Assembly (NCBI GenBank): GCA_964411985.1
Contig: CAYPNF010000003.1
Coordinates: forward strand, 124,001 to 188,000
DNA: 64,000 nucleotides
Source of the DNA: CAYPNF01 sp964411985
GTDB lineage: Bacteria; Verrucomicrobiota; Verrucomicrobiia; Limisphaerales; J093
Reading direction: 5' to 3'
Below the pieces are notes generated by a model that saw nothing but the letters and a program-made list of their open reading frames with translations, was not told the DNA's origin and ran no database searches. The translations under genes and the position numbers were made by a program. Shown here one piece after another: positions 48,956 to 57,306 of the stretch (position 1 is the stretch's first letter; every line of letters starts with the position of its first letter).

Positions 48956-51079
48956 TCAGGGCAAGTTGGGCTCATCGAGAATCTGGATCGTAGTCGACGG
49001 GCCCAGGTCTGCCGGAGGCGTCCAAGAGCGTAAAACCCAAACGACCTGCTTCTCCATGGTTACTTCGATTGCCTGAACTGGCGGGTTGGCTCGGTCCAGT
49101 TTGGTGTCCGACCACTGGTTAAACCAATTGTTGATAATCGTGTTGCCATTGGCCAGGCGAGTGGCCGTCTGCAAGTTAGGCATTGGGTAGCCCGGGGCAT
49201 CCGCTGGGGTCCACTCCCAAACCGTTTGGCCCTGCCGATTGAGTTCGCGGACAAAGCCTCGATTACTGGTGGCGAGAATGTTCCCGCTTGGAAGCGGTTT
49301 GGCCGACCAGATGCCCGGCACCTCGGCTGACCAAAGTGCATTCCCATTCAGGTCGTATTCCACGGCTTTACCGAGGTCCATATGCGCCACCAACAGGTTG
49401 CCGGCCGAAGTCATGCGGGCCTGGCGGAACTGGCCGTGCACCCCCTTGGGGTTCTTTACAGGAAGGATGAACTCGCGCTCGGTCTTTCCACTCGTTTTGT
49501 TCACGATCATGAACTTAGCCGGATCCCCGTTTTGGACGAACCAGACGCTATTGCTACTGAAGGGCTGTGCGGTATGGATTTCGGTGTTTGCCGGGGCGTC
49601 ATAATTCCAAACCACCTGTTTGTCAGCAGTGACCTCAGTGATGCCATACTGGTGCGCAAAAAGCACGTTGTGGTTGGGCAGCAGCAGGGCATCGCTGATC
49701 TCACCTCTCCCGGGATGAGTATAGGACCAGGTGATAGCGCCACCCTTGACGATATACATGTTCTCCTCTTTGGCTTCGCCGGCGTAAAAGAAATCATGCT
49801 GCGCAAGCCCCTTGCCGGGAAGCGCCGTGGGGGCGGGCGTGACGGCAGGAGCCACCACGCTACCGATGACCAGGATTTGTCCAGCGTAGAAGGACATGCC
49901 TTCGGGCAATCTTTTGACTCGCAGCACGGCAGTATGCTGCCCCGGGGCTTGCTCGGGCAGATAAAAGAAGCGGGCATAGTGACGGGCGCTGTCGGTTTGA
50001 GGGCGTTGGATGGTGACCGGCGGTTGGGCTTGGTCGATCGAAACCTCGATTTCCATGCCGCTGCCTTGCGGGATATCGCTGAAACCGAGGATGGTGCCGT
50101 TCCATTGAAAAGTGATCGTCTCACCCGCCTGGTCGCATTTCACTGCACCGCGCAGCATCGCATCGGTACGGCCCAAGTCTTCTCGATAGATGGGGTCCGT
50201 TTTCGCCTCCACGGCTTTCCAACCCGGACTCAACAACGCGCGGGTGATCGGAACCAACGATGCAGTCTCCCAACAGTTGGGTTCCAGCGAGGTCGGAAGC
50301 GGATGTGCGTGCGGTTGGCCCGCGCGCTGCATCGCGAGCATAGAACGGGAAATGACCTCTCGATAGAGATCGTGACCCTCGCTGGCGGGATGTACGCCGT
50401 CCTTGGAAAAGACGAGCTTCCCAGCCACGGTGGCGTCGCTCTTGAATACGAGCTCGCCAATTTTCTCACGTTTGGCAATTTCCACCCCAAGATCGATCGA
50501 AGGGATCCGGTAGGCGTTGGCGACGGTTTCCATGATCGCGCCGAACGGAGTCTGATTCCCGGCCTGCAATTCCTTGAGCATTCCCTGCGAAATGGTGTAC
50601 ACGAGGCAGATATCCATACGCGGATCTTTCGTCCACACCTGTCGCACGATCCCCTCCACCGACTTGGCTTCGAATCCGCCGCCGCCGTTGACCCGATGCT
50701 CCAGGAATATCAGGTCTGGACTCTTGGACAGCACGTCCGCGGCGATTCGACAGGCGCCATAATCGGACCCGGTTCCCGAAATCGCGGCGTTGATCTCCAA
50801 GAGCTCGGCGTGGGGGTATTGTGCCATGAACCACGCAAAACTCTTGGGTCGCCAACCCTCGGCGGCCGTGATGCTGCCGCCCAAGTAGGCAATGCGCACC
50901 GGTCCGCCCTTGGCCAACTTCGCAAAGAAGTTGGGCAGCCCGTCACGAATCCGCAGTTCCTCAGCTGTCTTTGGATTGGGCGCGTAGGATGAGGTCGCAG
51001 GCACGGCTTCGGCCCCATGAAGCGCGACCGGGGACGCCAACAACAGAGCGAGGAGCAACCCTAAAGCGTTTCGTTTCAT
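48956..51079 (-). CDS. secreted SGNH hydrolase fused to a beta-propeller
   Basis: A 707-residue exported protein. Signal peptide (1-22), then an SGNH/GDSL-type hydrolase (about 40-270) with the first block written as YLGGSITAAEGW (Gly instead of Asp before Ser), and the last block DGVHPASEGH carrying the catalytic Asp-His. A beta-sandwich follows (about 280-410), then a PQQ/arylsulfotransferase-like propeller (about 430-700) with repeated (W/V)xxGNILxTS and ITWSY/VVWNY strands. SGNH enzymes deacetylate or deacylate sugars; the propeller may bind the substrate. The substrate is not deducible. No neighbouring carbohydrate genes are present. Confidence 0.85.
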   Translation of the reverse strand: MKRNALGLLLALLLASPVALHGAEAVPATSSYAPNPKTAEELRIRDGLPNFFAKLAKGGPVRIAYLGGSITAAEGWRPKSFAWFMAQYPHAELLEINAAISGTGSDYGACRIAADVLSKSPDLIFLEHRVNGGGGFEAKSVEGIVRQVWTKDPRMDICLVYTISQGMLKELQAGNQTPFGAIMETVANAYRIPSIDLGVEIAKREKIGELVFKSDATVAGKLVFSKDGVHPASEGHDLYREVISRSMLAMQRAGQPHAHPLPTSLEPNCWETASLVPITRALLSPGWKAVEAKTDPIYREDLGRTDAMLRGAVKCDQAGETITFQWNGTILGFSDIPQGSGMEIEVSIDQAQPPVTIQRPQTDSARHYARFFYLPEQAPGQHTAVLRVKRLPEGMSFYAGQILVIGSVVAPAVTPAPTALPGKGLAQHDFFYAGEAKEENMYIVKGGAITWSYTHPGRGEISDALLLPNHNVLFAHQYGITEVTADKQVVWNYDAPANTEIHTAQPFSSNSVWFVQNGDPAKFMIVNKTSGKTEREFILPVKNPKGVHGQFRQARMTSAGNLLVAHMDLGKAVEYDLNGNALWSAEVPGIWSAKPLPSGNILATSNRGFVRELNRQGQTVWEWTPADAPGYPMPNLQTATRLANGNTIINNWFNQWSDTKLDRANPPVQAIEVTMEKQVVWVLRSWTPPADLGPSTTIQILDEPNLP

Positions 51080-51347
51080 TGAGGGAGAAGTCTGTAGAAG
51101 CGCGATCTCGCGGTCAAAAGGTTCCGGAGTAAAGAGGGAACACCCGTTGGGTCACATCGCGATCGTCGTCGAGTGCCGAGGCTGGGGTGTCGGAAGAAGC
51201 CATTTGGGGTCAAGTGCTCGCATTGTTGAATTGTGAGATGACTCCGTCCTACTTCGCCGCATCGTAGGCAGAGGATGAGATGCGCACTCGATTCGAGAGT
51301 TTGCTTTTAGACTTGCGAATCTATCAGAATTAGCGATAAGGGAAGGC
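51080..51347. other. intergenic region between divergent genes
   Basis: About 270 bases that should contain promoters for the SGNH gene (minus) and the permease (plus). No clear promoter or operator could be read. Confidence 0.4.
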
Positions 51348-52772
51348 ATGAGTAACCCTGAGACAAATACGAGTCAATTACCTGGCTACATCACGAGTGC
51401 CACCCCCCTAGGCACTGACAAGCGCGCACCTTGGACAAAAAACGTTGCCCCCACGTACGCAGGCATTTTCCTGTGGTTCGTGTTTTGGCAAGACGCGGCC
51501 AAGGCGGGCAGCCTTGGCGGTACCCTCACGCAAGGCGTGGGAGTGGCGCTTTTTGGCCTGCTTCTGTCCGCGCTAGTCTGCCATTTCCTGTTTTACATGG
51601 TGCCCGGTTTGCTGGGTATGAAGACGGGGCTGCCCCTCTACATCGTGGGCACCTCCACCTTCGGTGCTCAGGGTGGTTTCCTGATGCCCGGGTTCCTCAT
51701 GGGCGTCCTGCAGTTCGGTTGGCTGGGTGTGAACGTTTACTTCTCCGCCCAGGCGGTGGGTGCTTTCTTCGGTATGGATGCCGCTAGTACGGGCGTTAAA
51801 GCCATCATGGTGGTATGGGGCGTTCTTGCCGCGTTCGTGGGTCTCAAGGGCATCCAGTACGTGGCTCGCGTCTCCACCTACTTGCCACTCATTCCGCTCA
51901 CCATCTTGATCGTCATGTTGGCCAAGACACTCGGTGGAGTCGGCAGTTTCAACCCGCAGACCCTCATTGATGCCCATAAGACCCTCGCCCCGACCGCTGC
52001 GGCCCCGCTCGGGACCATCGGTGTCATTGCGCTGATCCTCACCTACGTGGTTGGCTTCTTCGCCACCGCAGGCGCTGCTGGCGTCGACATTGCCCAGAGC
52101 ACTCGCAATAGCAAAGACGTGAGTATGGGCGGCATCGTTGGTATCGCCCTCGCGATCCTCGTGACCGCGGGCATCTCCATCCTGATTGTCGCAGGCGTTT
52201 ACGGCAACGAAAGTCTCCGCAACGCGGCCATCGCCGCCGGGATGGAAAAGAAGGGCTTCATCCTCGATTCCTTTAACCTGATCACGGTTGTCATGGGCAA
52301 GGACGCCGCCAAGTGGATGATGTTCCTGCTGGCGGTTGCGGCCTTCCCGCCCGCCTGTTTCTCCTCGTTCATCGCTGCCAACAGCTTCAAGACCACCCTT
52401 CCGCAAGTGAATCCGTTCGTCTCCGTCGGCATCGGTACCGCAGTCAGCATCATCCTGGCCATCACCGGGTTGGCTGGCAAAGCCATCATCGTCTTCCAGA
52501 TCATCGGCGCCTCCTTCGGCCCGATCTGCGGTGCCATGATGGTCGATTACCTGCTCAATGATGGAAAATGGACTGGCCCTCGCGCTGGGTTCAACCCCGC
52601 AGGCTGGATCGCCTGGGCTCTTGGGTTCTTCGTCGGCATCCTGCCGATTCTCAACATCGCACAGGTGCCTGCCGCGCCCGTTGCCGCTTTCATCGTCGGC
52701 ACCGTGGTCTACTTCGTTTGCGCCAAGATGGGCATGCTCTCGGCGGTCGTGCCGATCCCGGTGAAGAAGTAA
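51348..52772 (+). CDS. NCS1-family purine/cytosine permease
   Basis: A 474-residue membrane protein with about twelve transmembrane helices. The N-terminal APWTKNVAPTYAGIFLWFVFW, the PLYIVGTSTFGAQGG stretch and FFATAGAAGVDIAQS in the middle fit NCS1 transporters, which import cytosine, purines, allantoin or thiamin precursors by cation symport. The variable residues do not decide the substrate. A GGGAAGG ribosome site precedes the ATG. A strong terminator follows, so it is monocistronic. ppnP, a nucleoside phosphorylase, lies 1.6 kb downstream; any link is only suggestive. Confidence 0.88.
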   Translation: MSNPETNTSQLPGYITSATPLGTDKRAPWTKNVAPTYAGIFLWFVFWQDAAKAGSLGGTLTQGVGVALFGLLLSALVCHFLFYMVPGLLGMKTGLPLYIVGTSTFGAQGGFLMPGFLMGVLQFGWLGVNVYFSAQAVGAFFGMDAASTGVKAIMVVWGVLAAFVGLKGIQYVARVSTYLPLIPLTILIVMLAKTLGGVGSFNPQTLIDAHKTLAPTAAAPLGTIGVIALILTYVVGFFATAGAAGVDIAQSTRNSKDVSMGGIVGIALAILVTAGISILIVAGVYGNESLRNAAIAAGMEKKGFILDSFNLITVVMGKDAAKWMMFLLAVAAFPPACFSSFIAANSFKTTLPQVNPFVSVGIGTAVSIILAITGLAGKAIIVFQIIGASFGPICGAMMVDYLLNDGKWTGPRAGFNPAGWIAWALGFFVGILPILNIAQVPAAPVAAFIVGTVVYFVCAKMGMLSAVVPIPVKK

Positions 52773-52794
52773 GCAACCCAGAATCATCGCTCTC

Positions 52795-52828
52795 AAGGGC
52801 GGCCCAAAGCGGGCCGCCCTTTCCCTTT
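52795..52828 (+). terminator. rho-independent terminator after permease gene
   Basis: A perfect 11-bp stem (AAGGGCGGCCC, 52795-52805; GGGCCGCCCTT, 52811-52821) with loop AAAGC, followed by a pyrimidine tail TCCCTTTG. It starts 22 bases after the stop codon. Confidence 0.88.
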
Positions 52829-52884
52829 GTTGGTCCCGGATCTGCCCTCGATAAGGCCGAAACCCGCCCCACCTTCCGCCAGCC

Positions 52885-53646
52885 ATGAAATTCGCGCTCG
52901 TTCAGACCAGCCTGGATCCGATCTCCGTGGAACAGCTCAGGGCGGCCTTTCGCGGATCGGCCAGAATGACTGCGGCAGACGCCCATTTCGTGGCGATGGA
53001 CGCCTATGGCGTTTTGGTGCGTGAACTGGAAATCGGCGACGCCTCTTCCCTGCAGTTATCGTTGCAGAATCAGGGAGTTGAGACCCAAGTGGTGGCTCAA
53101 GACCAGCTTCCCCAACTCCCGGCCACCAAGTTCCTGCGCAAGCTCGAATGCCAGGCTGGCGGTTTGGTCATCCTGGACCCCCTGAACAGACCGATCACGC
53201 TGGAATGGCGTCAACTCCTATTGGTTGCAGCTGGGAACGTGGCCACCACCCCCTCCCCCGCCTTCCCTCGCACCACGGTTCCTGGCTTCGGCTCCACGCC
53301 CCCCCCTTCGCCCACTCCTCCGATCGATGCCCATGGTGAGCCCCCCCTTGAGCTCGTCCTCGAAATCGTGATGGGTGGCGGAACCACCCGCTACTCCGTG
53401 CGAGCAGAGCAATTGCTGACTCCCCGTTCTGCGCCTGACCAAGGGAGAGAACCCCAAGCGCTATTCAGCAGCTTGACCAAAGGAATCTGCGCCCACGCCC
53501 CCAAGGCCATCCTCAACCGAGGGGCGTTTCTGCTTAAGAACTCTCAGCCCTGCTTGGCGTACCCCTCCAGGCGGTCCTTCCACGAAGAGATCACCTGGCT
53601 CTTGTGGCGCATCAAACAGGCGCGAGGCTCTCTGCAAGCCCCCTGA
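52885..53646 (+). CDS. conserved protein of unknown function
   Basis: A 253-residue cytoplasmic protein. The N-terminal half (ISVEQLRAAFRG, DAHFVAMDAYGVLVREL, LQNQGVETQVVAQDQLPQLPATKFLRKLEC, LDPLNRPITLEWRQLLLVAAG) reads like a family I associate with Verrucomicrobia, with no known activity. A Pro/Ser-rich linker (about 125-150) joins it to a C-terminal domain that ends in a basic helix. No membrane segment or catalytic motif is seen. The gene lies downstream of a terminator and is probably transcribed alone. Confidence 0.7.
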   Translation: MKFALVQTSLDPISVEQLRAAFRGSARMTAADAHFVAMDAYGVLVRELEIGDASSLQLSLQNQGVETQVVAQDQLPQLPATKFLRKLECQAGGLVILDPLNRPITLEWRQLLLVAAGNVATTPSPAFPRTTVPGFGSTPPPSPTPPIDAHGEPPLELVLEIVMGGGTTRYSVRAEQLLTPRSAPDQGREPQALFSSLTKGICAHAPKAILNRGAFLLKNSQPCLAYPSRRSFHEEITWLLWRIKQARGSLQAP

Positions 53647-53754
53647 CGTAATGCAAACTGCAGACTCCCCACCCCTCCCAGATACAATACGCCCGGATCC
53701 CTGCAGCCACTCCGTAACCTTTAGGCCGGGTTCGTTAGCATGTTAGGAGGAACA

Positions 53755-53796
53755 ATGCAGGATGGCAGTCTCGCGAGCCACGGAGAGACTCCATAG
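53755..53796 (+). CDS. possible 13-residue leader peptide
   Basis: The strongest ribosome site in this area (TTAGGAGG, four bases before ATG) precedes a 13-codon frame, MQDGSLASHGETP, ending in TAG at 53794-53796. It lies 24 bases before the membrane protein gene at 53821, whose own ribosome site is weak. It could be a leader peptide controlling that gene, or the ribosome site may be coincidental. Confidence 0.35.
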   Translation: MQDGSLASHGETP

Positions 53797-53820
53797 GCCC
53801 TGGCGCTGTTCCCCAAAGCC

Positions 53821-54249
53821 ATGACCATCGACAACCAGCCTTGTAGCCGAACTCAGACTATGGGAGGCCGGCTGTGCAGGAACTTTACCCGCACACACCT
53901 CCGGATCTTCCTCGGCCTCTACCTGCTGTTTGCCTCCCTGACCGTTCTCATCCTGATTCGGCAAAGCGAAGGGGATCAACGCAGTAATTGGAACGTTGCC
54001 GCCACCGTGGGAGTCGTGACCGGCCCGTTCGCAGGGGCCATCGCCCGTCATCTTCAGTCCTGCTGCCTGAGTTTTTCCGTCAAGCTACTGCCTTACGCGG
54101 CGGCATTTCCCCTGGCGGGTGCCCTGCTCCAATTCGTCCCACTTCCCTCGCAACGCTTTCAGGGCGTCCTCCGCATCACCGCCTGGTCCTTGGGTTGGCT
54201 GGGTTGGTTTGCCAGTGCCGTGCTCTCGTTCGCCCACGCGCTCAGCTGA
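53821..54249 (+). CDS. small membrane protein of unknown function
   Basis: A 142-residue protein with about four hydrophobic segments (roughly residues 28-46, 60-80, 88-108, 120-140), short loops and few charges. I do not recognise a family. An internal ATG at 53860 would remove 13 hydrophilic residues. It is convergent with ppnP. Between them (54250-54356) one frame reads VESKTPLGTTVRFKLP, like the last strand of a histidine-kinase ATPase domain; this may be the remnant of a decayed kinase. Confidence 0.55.
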   Translation: MTIDNQPCSRTQTMGGRLCRNFTRTHLRIFLGLYLLFASLTVLILIRQSEGDQRSNWNVAATVGVVTGPFAGAIARHLQSCCLSFSVKLLPYAAAFPLAGALLQFVPLPSQRFQGVLRITAWSLGWLGWFASAVLSFAHALS

Positions 54250-54356
54250 CTTCATTCTCCGCTTTGGTCGAAGTGCGCAACGCCGAGGGAGCCAGGGGGC
54301 ATCCGGGCAGCGGCTCCCTGTCGAATCCAAGACACCGCTGGGAACCACCGTCCGCT

Positions 54357-54698
54357 TCAAGCTGCCGGGAGGAAAGAGCAGATGTACTCGCAAATACCCT
54401 CCGCCACGGAAATATCGAAGCCCGATTTGCCCGGGACATCGAATGATTGCCCCACCCCGTACCTCTGGCTTTCGCTTTGTCCGTCGAGCTTGACCCGACA
54501 GACCCCAGCGACAATCTCCATGCGCTCAGGAGCGGCAGTCCCAAAGTGAAAAGATCCCGGGTAAATGAGGCCGAGGGTTTTCTTGGATCCATCGGACATC
54601 TTCACGCTGTGGCTCACCACTTTGCCGTCGAAATAGATATTGGCCTTGGTGGAGACGCTGACGCCCGAAAACTCGGCTGGAAAAGCTGTTGTGCTCAT
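54357..54698 (-). CDS. ppnP: pyrimidine/purine nucleoside phosphorylase PpnP
   Basis: A 113-residue cupin-fold protein matching the PpnP (YaiE, DUF1255) family: KANIYFDGKVVSHSV, DGSKKTLGLIYPG, FHFGTAAPERMEI, GVCRVKLDGQ and QSFDVPGKSGFDI. PpnP phosphorolyses uridine, cytidine, adenosine and related nucleosides to bases and ribose-1-phosphate. It is about ten residues longer at the N-terminus than the typical protein. It is divergent from hom across a 170-base gap that contains an inverted repeat. Confidence 0.93.
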   Translation of the reverse strand: MSTTAFPAEFSGVSVSTKANIYFDGKVVSHSVKMSDGSKKTLGLIYPGSFHFGTAAPERMEIVAGVCRVKLDGQSESQRYGVGQSFDVPGKSGFDISVAEGICEYICSFLPAA

Positions 54699-54712
54699 GT
54701 ATTAGGAATATT

Positions 54713-54736
54713 TTGACATCCCGGTGATAATGTCAA
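54713..54736. promoter_or_regulatory. inverted repeat between ppnP and hom
   Basis: TTGACAT (54713-54719) and ATGTCAA (54730-54736) form a perfect 7-bp inverted repeat with a 10-base spacer, 15 bases upstream of the ppnP start. TTGACA is also a good -35 box on either strand. It could be an operator or paired promoter elements. Confidence 0.45.
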
Positions 54737-54868
54737 TTTCTACATTTTAGAAAATTGATTATGAGCATGTTACAGATGAGGGGTACAAGAAAAACTGAAA
54801 CCTGGTCGCGACGAAGTAGAAATACGTATTGTCCTGAAGGACCGTTTGTGCCATATTCGGCGCGTTGT

Positions 54869-56197
54869 ATGTATGCGGTGAATCTGGGCATGATCGGTGG
54901 CGGCACCGTTGGCGGTGGGGTGTTCCAAGCCCTGCAGCGTAACGGCAGTCTTCTCTCTTCCCGAGCAGGGGTCAAAATCAACCTGCTCAAGATCGCGGTC
55001 AAAGCGTTCGACGAACCTCGGTCGGTCGAGATTCCGGACAAATACTTGACCACCGATTGGCGCAGTGTGGTCGAAGACCCGCAGGTCCAAATGGTGGCGG
55101 AGCTGGCTGGAGGCATCACGATCGCGAAAGAGATGATCCTGACCGCGCTGCGCGCGGGAAAGCCGGTTATCACAGCCAACAAGGCTTTGCTTTCGAAATG
55201 CGGAGAGGAACTCTTTGCCACCGCCCGCGCCAACGGTACGAACCTCTACTATGAGGCCAGCGTTGCCGGGGGTATCCCCATCATCAAAGCTCTCCGCGAA
55301 GGTTTCGTTGGCAATCGGATTCAGGACATCTACGGCATCGTCAACGGCACCTGCAATTACATCCTCACCCGGATGAAGTTGGAAGGAGCCGAGTTTGCGG
55401 ATGTTCTCAAGGACGCCCAACGGCTCGGATATGCGGAAGCGGAACCCTCGCTGGATATCGACGGGTTCGACTCCATGCACAAGACTGGCATCCTTGCCTC
55501 TCTGGCCCATGGTTTCTGGATTCATCCGGACCACATTCACGTCGAGGGGGTGCGGAACATCTCCAAGCTCGATATTCGCTACGCTACCCAGTTGGGGTAC
55601 ACGATCAAGCTTCTCGGAGTGATCAAGAAGATGGAAACCGCGGTGCAAGGGAAACGCCGCAAGAAGAATCCGGTAGTCGTAGCGGTGTATCCAGCACTCG
55701 TACCCAATTCCCACGTGCTCGCGAGCGTGAACCACGCTTTCAACGCGGTGTTTGTTCGTGGCGACGTGGTGGGGGACACCCTCTTTTACGGGCGGGGAGC
55801 TGGGCAGGACCCCACGGCGAGCGCCGTGTTGAGCGATTTGGTGGACGCCGCGCTCGATTTGAAGCATGGAACCCGCGACCGCATCCCCTCGTTTGTTCCG
55901 CACGAGAAGGCGGGAGAGGTCCTGCCGTTGGCGAAGGCCATTTCGCGCTATTATGTGCGCTTGGCGGTGGCGGACCGGCCCGGGGTCCTGGCGAAAGTCG
56001 CCACCATTCTTGGCCGCAACCACATTGGGATTTCCTCGGTAATCCAGCCGGAGGGGCACGAAGGGGACAGTGTTCCGCTGGTGCTCATGATGCACGATGC
56101 GCCCAACGCATCCATGACCCGGGCGCTCAGCCAGATCTCCAAACTATCCGTTGTCAAATCAACCCCGGTCATGATCCGAGTGGAGTCGTTCGAATGA
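54869..56197 (+). CDS. hom: homoserine dehydrogenase
   Basis: A 442-residue enzyme reducing aspartate semialdehyde to homoserine with NAD(P)H. NAD-binding loop MIGGGTVGGGVFQAL at the N-terminus, TANKALLS, YEASVAGGIPII, GIVNGTCNYIL, and the catalytic region EAEPSLDIDGFDSMHK. A C-terminal ACT domain (about 360-440, DRPGVLAKVATILGRNHIGISSV) suggests threonine feedback control. The start at 54869 places the dinucleotide loop near the N-terminus as in the family; the frame remains open 38 codons further (54755). First gene of hom-thrC-lysC; overlaps thrC by four bases. Confidence 0.95.
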   Translation: MYAVNLGMIGGGTVGGGVFQALQRNGSLLSSRAGVKINLLKIAVKAFDEPRSVEIPDKYLTTDWRSVVEDPQVQMVAELAGGITIAKEMILTALRAGKPVITANKALLSKCGEELFATARANGTNLYYEASVAGGIPIIKALREGFVGNRIQDIYGIVNGTCNYILTRMKLEGAEFADVLKDAQRLGYAEAEPSLDIDGFDSMHKTGILASLAHGFWIHPDHIHVEGVRNISKLDIRYATQLGYTIKLLGVIKKMETAVQGKRRKKNPVVVAVYPALVPNSHVLASVNHAFNAVFVRGDVVGDTLFYGRGAGQDPTASAVLSDLVDAALDLKHGTRDRIPSFVPHEKAGEVLPLAKAISRYYVRLAVADRPGVLAKVATILGRNHIGISSVIQPEGHEGDSVPLVLMMHDAPNASMTRALSQISKLSVVKSTPVMIRVESFE

Positions 56198-57288
56198 GTG
56201 CGCAGGCTACGTTACCGCAAAGAGTGCCCACCGCCTGGGGTGGGGTCATTCGCCGCTACCGAGAGTACCTGCCTGTGGGCGACTCGACGCAGATCATCAG
56301 CTTGTGCGAAGGCAACACGCCGCTGATCCGGGTGGATAACTTTGTCAAAGAAATCGGTGGCGACTTTGAGTTGTGGGTCAAGTACGAGGGGCTCAATCCC
56401 ACTTGCAGTTTCAAAGACCGCGGCATGACCATGGCGATCACCAAGGCCAAGGAACGCGGATCGCAGATCGTCATCTGCGCCAGCACCGGAAACACCTCCG
56501 CCAGCGCCGCTGCGTACGCCGCCCGGGCCAAGATGAAGTGCATCGTGCTCCTGCCGAATGGCAAAATCGCTTTGGGCAAACTGGCCCAGGCTCTGATCTA
56601 CGGAGCCACCACGATCGCCGTCGAGGGCAATTTCGATGAGGCTTTGCGAATCGTGAGGGAACTGGGTGAGACCGGCAAAGTGGAAGTGGTCAATAGCATC
56701 AATCCGTTCCGCATCGAAGGTCAGAAAACCGCGTCCTTCGAGATCTGCGACCAGCTGGGGCGGGCGCCCGATTTCCATTTCCTGCCCGTCGGCAACGCCG
56801 GGAATATCACTGCTTACTGGAAAGGCTACAAAGAATATCACGCCGCGAAGAAGTCCGACCGGCTGCCCCGGATGTTCGGATTCCAGGCGGCAGGCTCGGC
56901 CCCCATCGTGGACGGGCATCCCATCGAGAAACCGCACACGCTGGCCACGGCGATCCGCATTGGGAACCCGGCCAGCTGGCAGGGTGCCACCGCTGCGCTC
57001 AAGGAGTCGGGCGGGCATATTGGCAAGGTTACGGACGAGGAGATCGTGGCAGCGTACAAACTGATCGCTCGCACGGATGGGATCTTTGCCGAACCGGCAA
57101 GCACCGCGCCGCTGGCTGGGTTGATCCACTGCGTGCGCGCGGGCCAGATTCCCACAGGCAGCGTGATCACGGTCACCCTCACCGGTCATGGCCTCAAAGA
57201 CCCTGACTGCGCCATGCAAAACGCAGGTTTCACTCCCCTGGTGGTGGAAGCCACGAAAGAGGCGGTCATGAAGGTCATTGGTTTATAG
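56194..57288 (+). CDS. thrC: threonine synthase
   Basis: A 364-residue PLP enzyme that converts O-phosphohomoserine to threonine. The PLP lysine is Lys74 in NPTCSFKDRGM; the phosphate-binding loop STGNTSASAAAYAARA and the glycine-rich PVGNAGNITAYWKGY are intact. The length fits the short class of bacterial threonine synthase. It is coupled to hom (ATGA) and followed by lysC after 18 bases. The homoserine kinase that supplies its substrate is not in the window. Confidence 0.96.
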   Translation: MSAQATLPQRVPTAWGGVIRRYREYLPVGDSTQIISLCEGNTPLIRVDNFVKEIGGDFELWVKYEGLNPTCSFKDRGMTMAITKAKERGSQIVICASTGNTSASAAAYAARAKMKCIVLLPNGKIALGKLAQALIYGATTIAVEGNFDEALRIVRELGETGKVEVVNSINPFRIEGQKTASFEICDQLGRAPDFHFLPVGNAGNITAYWKGYKEYHAAKKSDRLPRMFGFQAAGSAPIVDGHPIEKPHTLATAIRIGNPASWQGATAALKESGGHIGKVTDEEIVAAYKLIARTDGIFAEPASTAPLAGLIHCVRAGQIPTGSVITVTLTGHGLKDPDCAMQNAGFTPLVVEATKEAVMKVIGL

Positions 57289-57306
57289 AGAATTGAACGA
57301 CTCATT

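Noticed and set aside
49382..50992. A 536-codon open frame on the plus strand
   Set aside because: It lies opposite the SGNH/propeller gene, which shows a signal peptide and clear motifs. The plus-strand product shows none.
51573..52886. A 437-codon open frame on the minus strand
   Set aside because: It is antisense to the NCS1 permease, which has twelve membrane helices, a ribosome site and a terminator. The antisense product is rich in His, Asp and Glu with no domain, as expected from reading such DNA backwards.
54770..56095. A 441-codon open frame on the minus strand
   Set aside because: It is the shadow of homoserine dehydrogenase, which is intact with all catalytic motifs.
56212..57219. 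A 335-codon open frame on the minus strand
   Set aside because: It is the shadow of threonine synthase.
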